Positions 58,587 to 64,000 of a stretch of DNA of 64,000 nt are shown here, one piece after another (position 1 is the first letter of the stretch; every line of letters begins with the position of its first letter). Origin of the DNA: Proliferodiscus dingleyae (lineage: Eukaryota > Ascomycota > Leotiomycetes > Helotiales > Lachnaceae). The position numbers were made by a program, and so were the translations under genes. The stretch is taken from the NCBI GenBank assembly GCA_003988795.1, contig QYAK01000042.1, positions 172,506 to 236,505 of the forward strand, in the 5' to 3' direction. Below the pieces are notes generated by a model. The model saw only the letters and a program-made list of their open reading frames with translations. It ran no database searches and was not told the DNA's origin.

Positions 58587-60407
58587 ATGGAAAGAAATGT
58601 GACCTTCTACGACGAAAGCCTTCGTGAATATCGTGAAGACTTTCCACCGCCTCGTCGAAAATGGCTAACGCGATCTGACCGCACGCGGACCGACCTACAG
58701 GAATCTCTTGTGGAAATGCGCGCCGGGTTTCAACACAAATATCTTGTCAAGCGACCACGAGCCCTACACTACACCAGAATCGATGATTCTAGCAACAGCT
58801 CGCCTCTTGTCGAAAGGGCGCGGACCAGGTCGAGTAGTATGAGTGCATCAACTGCAGAAGATGGCGAAGAGCGTTCCACCGACGACCTCCACAAGCAAAT
58901 TTCCCGACTAGATCTATTTGTGGACCTGGTCTGGGTAGGGAGTAAGTGCAATTCGAATCTTATCATCTCTTGCGCATTGAGCATCTCAAATCTTGTCTTT
59001 GGCGTAAGGTACATAAAATAAAAGTGATGCAATTGGTGTACAACATGTTTCATGGCTTTTGGTCACAATTGCATCAGATTCTTATTGGCCGCAGTGGACA
59101 AATCGAAACTGACTTTGCCCTCATAGTCATAGCTAATTTATCCGCCACTTTCAGTCAACAGGCCTTCTTTGAAAGCGATGTCGGCATTGGAGCCGCAATA
59201 CTAGAATTCATACTTATGTTTGTTCCTATCTGGCGAATCTGGGATAATCTACGAGCGTTTTGCATAAGCTACTTTATCGACGACGCGCTTCAACGTAATT
59301 TCATCGTCTGGATCTTGATGTTGTGTGTTGTATACGGCATCAACGGACCATATGCATTTGCGGCCACCGGTGGAAATTCTTTGCGGGTACTCATCGTGGT
59401 ATATTTGGTGATACGATTCTCCTTCCTTGTCGTACACGGCATCCAAGCATTCTATATACCCTTCCTCAGGCGCCAATTTCTCTTCAGACTATGTGCCTTT
59501 GTCATCGCCAGCGGCCTCTGGATCCTCGCCATCTTCGTTCACTACCCGGGAAAGATAGGTGTTCTCGTCGCAGCTAATTCCATCGAGCACCCCGTCGAGA
59601 TCTTCTTAGTATCGCCGCTAGCAGATACATACCTCACTCCTGGCTGGAGGAGGACTCCCCACGTGGGGCACTATATTGATCGCCATGAGGGATTCTTTAT
59701 CATCATTCTCGGTGAAGGTGTTTTCCGCCTCATTGAAGGTAGTCCGTCCGGACTGGGACTGAATCCACGGACTGGAACAGTAGTAATAGTCTTATGCATG
59801 TACTATCTCCTTCATTGGCTGTACTTTAACGGCGACCATACCAAACGTTATATCCACGCACTACGGCGGACGTGGTGGAAGCCTGTAGTGTGGCATCTGT
59901 AAGCAAATTGAGCGTCCCTTCCCTTGCTAGCTACTAACATTGCACCCTAGGCTCCACGTCTTTATGTTCTCAAGCCTTCTCATTCTCGCATCTTCTACAC
60001 TCTTCCTAGTCGAGCACCAATTAGCCCGGCCGTCCGTTGAGGAGAACACCAACCCACAGCGGCGTGCTGAAAGCAGTGGACAGGAAGCATCACCAAAAGG
60101 GGCAATTTACGCCATTTGGTCCGCTTCTGTCACACTCTCTATTGTCGTCTTCTACATGACATGTATTTCTTTGCTTAATCGCTCCTTGGACAAGCCCAAG
60201 AGTCTGGTTGTGAGTTCAAGATGGGTGCGCCTGGCACCGAGAATGGTATTCATTGTTATTATCTGCTGCTTGCCACTAGCAAAACGGCTGACGGCTGCGG
60301 CATGGTGTGGCATTGCAACGTCTCTGCTTTATGTGCTATTTATGTGGGAATGGATAGCTGGTATGGAGAAAGATTGGCGGTGGTTGGAACCGATTTATGC
60401 ACAATGA
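58587..60407 (+). CDS. LtrA-like multi-span membrane protein
   Basis: Exons are 58587-58941, 59127-59898 and 59951-60407, giving 527 residues. The N-terminal 105 residues are polar and cytosolic-looking. The membrane part opens with RLDLFVDLVWVG, the fungal form of the LtrA start (ELFxDLVFV), and the joined exons continue IIANLSATFSQQAFFE. Around nine spans follow, with WRIWDNLRAFCISYF, an HPVEIFLV loop and the conserved GEGVFRLIEGS (LtrA GE motif). The family is named after the Listeria low-temperature-requirement gene; its molecular function is unknown. The first intron is 185 bp, longer than usual here, and could in principle contain a further small exon. Confidence 0.82.
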
Positions 60408-60924
60408 GACGGATCAGACTGTTTGCAACGCTATAAACAACTTCTGAGTATCCAGAACTTAGACCAGAAAAAGATCATGATTTTACGAGCCATCCATATA
60501 CTAATATCTCAATTCCAACACTTGGTGATCCGCATTTTTCATCTTCTCCGCAATTAATTCTCAGCGCACTCCGCTTAGTCAAGTACGCTCGTTCTCAAAT
60601 TTGACTCCTAATATACCAGCCAGATAACCTTAAGCACATCAAAAGAAAAGAAAAGAAATTTGCTGTTTCTTTCGTGGGAGAGCCGACAATTTCCCATCTC
60701 AGGTACATTGTAGCACAAGAGTAGGATCCCAGTGTTTACTCTGTGGCGCTAAATGCTCACATGCATGATGCCACTCTAGTCGCGAGGCTGCCGTCCAGCT
60801 GAGGTGAGGGGATCGCACCTTGAATTCGACCTTTCTTCCACTTCAACGAAGAATCCGCGAGCTTACAAAGTCTAGTGCACCGAGAATCTCTTCATCTAAT
60901 ACTCTCGAAGTCCCAGTCTGACAA
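60408..60924. other. Intergenic
   Basis: LtrA-like gene 3' flank and promoter of the HET-NACHT gene; nothing else seen. Confidence 0.65.
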
Positions 60925-63900
60925 ATGCGACTCTTGAGATATGACAGCACCGGCGAGCTCAGCCTGACGGACAATCTCGACGACGAAAACGTTCCCAAAT
61001 ATGCCATCCTTTCCCACACATGGGGAGCAGATACAGAGGAGGTGACCTTTCAAGAGTTGGTAAATAGGACTGGTAGGCATAAACTAGGCTACAGGAAAAT
61101 CAATTTCTGCGGAGAGCAAGCCAGACGGGACAACTTGCAGTACTTTTGGGTCGATACATGTTGTATCGACAAAACTAACAACACTGAGCTAGCGACTGCT
61201 ATTAATTCTATGTTTCGGTGGTACAAAAATGCATTTAAATGTTACGTCTATCTGTCAGATGTTGTCACATCCTCTATAGGCGACCGCGATCATGCCGACT
61301 CATCGTTGCCTTCATGGCAATCATCTTTCCAGAACAGTCGATGGTTTACCCGTAGCTGGACCCTTCAAGAACTTGTCGCTCCACGATCGGTAGAATTCTT
61401 TTGTGTGAATGGAGAACGAATCGGCGAGAAGAAATCATTAGAGCAGCAGCTCCATAATGTAACAGGGATTGCGGTTCGGGCTTTGCAAGGAACTTCTCCA
61501 TCAGAGTTCAGCGAGGAAGAGCGTATGTCATGGACACGAACTCGCCAGGCCAAGCACGAAGAAGACAGAGCTTATTCTCTGCTGGGCATATTTGATATTT
61601 CCATGCCGCTACTTTATGGCGAGGGGGCAGAAAAAGCATTTGTCAGGCTGCGAGATGAGATCTACAAGCGCTCAAAGAAACATAAGTTCGACGAACTATC
61701 GATTGTCTCACATATTTCCAGTCCTACTAAACGGTCAAGGACTATCCACAGTCAACCGTCTCTCTCGTCTGCTGTCAATGAAGGACCTAGAGAACCAGCA
61801 TATCCTTTGCGAAAAGGTGAGGAGAGACCGTTTATGCTTTTAATAATGGATAGTTAACTGGAGTCGATACGTAGGTAACCAACCAGAAACTCCGGAAGTA
61901 CGAGTTACAACAGATTTTACGACAAGTATCCATAAAATCGACGCTAGCACCAAACAATCACTGATAGATCAACTGTATTTCAGTCAAATCGACGAGCGGC
62001 TCACAAATCTGAGAGCTGCCCAAGGAACAACCTGCCGCTGGTTCCTTGAAAAAAATGAGTATTGCGCCTGGCATGACATGGTGCAAGACGACCATACTGG
62101 CTTCTTGTGGATACAAGGCAACCCTGGTACTGGAAAATCGACTCTGATTAAGCTCCTCTTCGAGAGAGCAAAGCTTGAGGCTGAGGGTGATTCCTTACAA
62201 ATCACGCTGTCGTTCTTCTTCCTCGCACGTGGCACTGCCGAGGAGAAGTCAACGACAGGTCTATACCGCTCTCTCCTACACCAACTTTTCGAAAGGGCAA
62301 ATGATTTGAAAGACAGTCTTGATTGGATGACAGCGGATGGAGCGAAGACTGTTCTGCGGAGTGGATGGCACGAAGAAGCACTGAGACAGACCTTAACGCA
62401 TGCTGTCAAGATGCTTGGCAATAGGCATTTGAAGATATTCATTGATGCCTTGGATGAATGCGAGGATAAGCAGGCCATTGGCATGGTCGAGTTCCTGGAA
62501 GATCTATGCGATCATGCAAGAGAGGCGAGAGTTCAATTGAAAATCTGCTTTTCCAGTCGGCATTATCCGACGATCAACACCCAAAGGAGTACCAAAGTCA
62601 TTCTAGAAGACGAAGCAGGGCATGCCGAAGATATCAAGCAGTATATCAAATCAAAGCTCAAAGTGGGAAAGATGAAGAAAGTCGAGACCCTTCGGTCCGA
62701 TGTGTTTGAAAAATCCTCTGGTATTTTTCTTTGGGTCGTTTTGGTTGTTGATATTCTCAACTCTGAATACCGTAACGGCTCCAATGCCACCAAGATAGTT
62801 GATCACCTTAAGAAGATCCCACCGAAATTGAACGAACTGTTCAAGATTATCATCACACGCGATGGAGATAACCTCGACCAGCTGCAAATTTGCCTCAAAT
62901 GGATCCTTTTCGCAATCCGCCCACTCAAACCACCCGAATTATATTTCGCTATCCAAACATCTCTGAACAAAGAATTTTCAGGCTTATGGGATCAAGATGA
63001 CGTGGATTTGGATCAGATGAAGACCTATGTAAGAAGCTCTTCCAAGGGTTTGGCTGAAGTCACACGGAACAAAAGTTCAGAAGTCCAGTTCATTCATGAA
63101 TCTGTCCGAGAGTTTTTGCTTGATCAATACGAGAGCCAATGGTCCGGAACCTCAGGCAATATTGTTGGTCATAGTCACGAACTTTTGAGGAATTGCTGTT
63201 TGAATCAACTCAATATTGCGGTCAATCAACACGTTAATATTCCGAATCCCCTACCACAAGCGTCTAAGTCAAAAGAATTGCGTGTGAATGTCAAATCCAA
63301 GTTTCCTTTTCTCGAATACTCTGTTCTGAAGGTTTTCCATCACGCCAACAAAGCGCAACAGAATGCGTTAGAACAGACAGATTTTCTTGCCGAGTTTCCT
63401 CTTCAACCGTGGATCTTCCTCAACAATCTCCTCGAACAGCATGAAATTAGACGATATACAGAATCAGTCAGTCTCTTGTATATACTTTCCATGAATAATG
63501 CGGCGGACCTGATTCGAATCCATCCCTCGAGCCAAGGTTGCTTTGATGTCGAGTCTGAGCGATATGGGATCCCATTGCTTGCCGCAATGGCCACCAAAAG
63601 TCATGCAGCAGTCCAGATATTATTAGAAACACACGCTGATGCTCTGCGACGACAGAATTTGCACTATCTCTGCAAGCAGTATGCTAAGAGCACTGACACG
63701 GGGTACAGACGTACCGGGCACCTCGACTTCAAGTTTTCACGTCATAAAAGCATTTTCTATAATATAGCAGAGTTTCAAGACGAGATAGTAATGGCTTTTA
63801 CTTTTTTATCAGAAAAATTCGATATCGAGTCGAAGGGTAGAGAAGGTCGGACGATATTGTCGTATGCTGCATACCATGGGAATGAAGCAATAGTNANACT

Positions 63901-64000
63901 NTTGCTAGATAATAATGCCAAGATCGACTCGAAAGACGAGTATGGTCGGACGCCACTATCATCAGCTGTACAAGAAGGACATCTAGCAATAGTAAGACTT
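60925..64000 (+). CDS. HET-NACHT-ankyrin NLR-type incompatibility protein (3' end cut)
   Basis: Exon 1 is 60925-61816; exon 2 runs from 61875 past the window end, so at least 1006 residues are encoded. The HET domain (about 26-170) has YAILSHTWG, YFWVDTCCIDK and WFTRSWTLQELVAP. After a linker with RLTNLRAAQGTTCRWFLE comes a NACHT-type NTPase: Walker A GNPGTGKST (about 379-387) and Walker B FIDALDECED (about 486-495, with two acids in D-A-L-D-E). A helical region follows with FIHESVREFLLDQY, typical of fungal NACHT proteins. Ankyrin repeats start near residue 860; the last two in view are almost identical in wording. Three ambiguous bases (63895, 63897, 63901) fall between them. Relatives such as HET-E trigger cell death on non-self recognition. 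A shorter 37-bp intron is possible but the 58-bp one has a better branch site. Confidence 0.9.

Noticed and set aside
61817..61853. 37-bp intron in the HET-NACHT gene
   Set aside because: It keeps frame but is shorter than all others here; the acceptor at 61874 gives 58 bp with a TTAAC branch site 12-20 bp upstream and the same frame.
1..64000. Secondary-metabolite cluster built around the P450, PhyH and SnoaL-like genes
   Set aside because: The genes are 10-30 kb apart with housekeeping genes between, and there is no polyketide synthase, NRPS or terpene cyclase in the window.
1..64000. CRISPR arrays, operons or prokaryotic elements
   Set aside because: Spliceosomal introns throughout and no spaced direct repeats; the DNA is fungal nuclear.

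Overview
The window looks like a chromosomal segment of a filamentous ascomycete (Pezizomycotina; a leotiomycete is a guess). The genes are split by 45-70 bp introns with GT...AG ends and CTAAC-like branch sites, there are no operons, and products such as HET, DUF7704, aorsin-type S53, tannase-family and HET-NACHT-ankyrin proteins are typical of that group. I rebuilt exon structures by hand. Every multi-exon model below joins to an open frame divisible by three, except the last gene, which runs off the window.

Left part (1-11 kb), mostly housekeeping: a tail-anchored Pex26-like peroxin, the ISWI-complex subunit Itc1, the ER glucosyltransferase Alg8, a possible 61-residue membrane microprotein and an ER-Golgi L-type lectin ending in a KKXX signal. 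Middle left (13-28.5 kb), accessory and secreted: a GH93-like sialidase-fold arabinanase, a DUF7704 membrane protein, an aorsin-like sedolisin protease, a small cysteine-containing secreted protein, an amino-acid permease, a YCII-domain protein and a cytochrome P450, separated by long gene-poor stretches.

Centre (29-34.5 kb), housekeeping again: CCT8, head-to-head with an Nhp10-like HMG-box protein, then an RMD1-type DUF155 membrane protein. From 36 to 40.4 kb come a secreted tannase/feruloyl esterase, an acyl-protein-thioesterase-like hydrolase and a PhyH dioxygenase. From 41 to 45 kb lies a large RING-PH-vWA protein with the domain order of the Far1/Ste5 pheromone-pathway scaffolds.

About 7.8 kb (45.1-52.9 kb) then has no gene I can support. 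The right end carries a carotenoid/stilbene cleavage oxygenase, dihydrofolate reductase, a secreted SnoaL-like protein, an LtrA-like membrane protein, and the 5' part of a HET-NACHT-ankyrin NLR-type protein. That last gene is cut by the window end inside ankyrin repeats that contain ambiguous bases.

The mix of plant-polymer and phenolic enzymes (GH93, tannase, P450, cleavage oxygenase), secreted protease, small secreted proteins and an NLR suggests a plant-associated or saprotrophic fungus. I saw no convincing tRNA, rRNA, CRISPR array or intact transposon. The strongest candidates for follow-up are the Far1-like scaffold, the NLR with its near-identical ankyrin units, the aorsin-type protease and the large empty interval.
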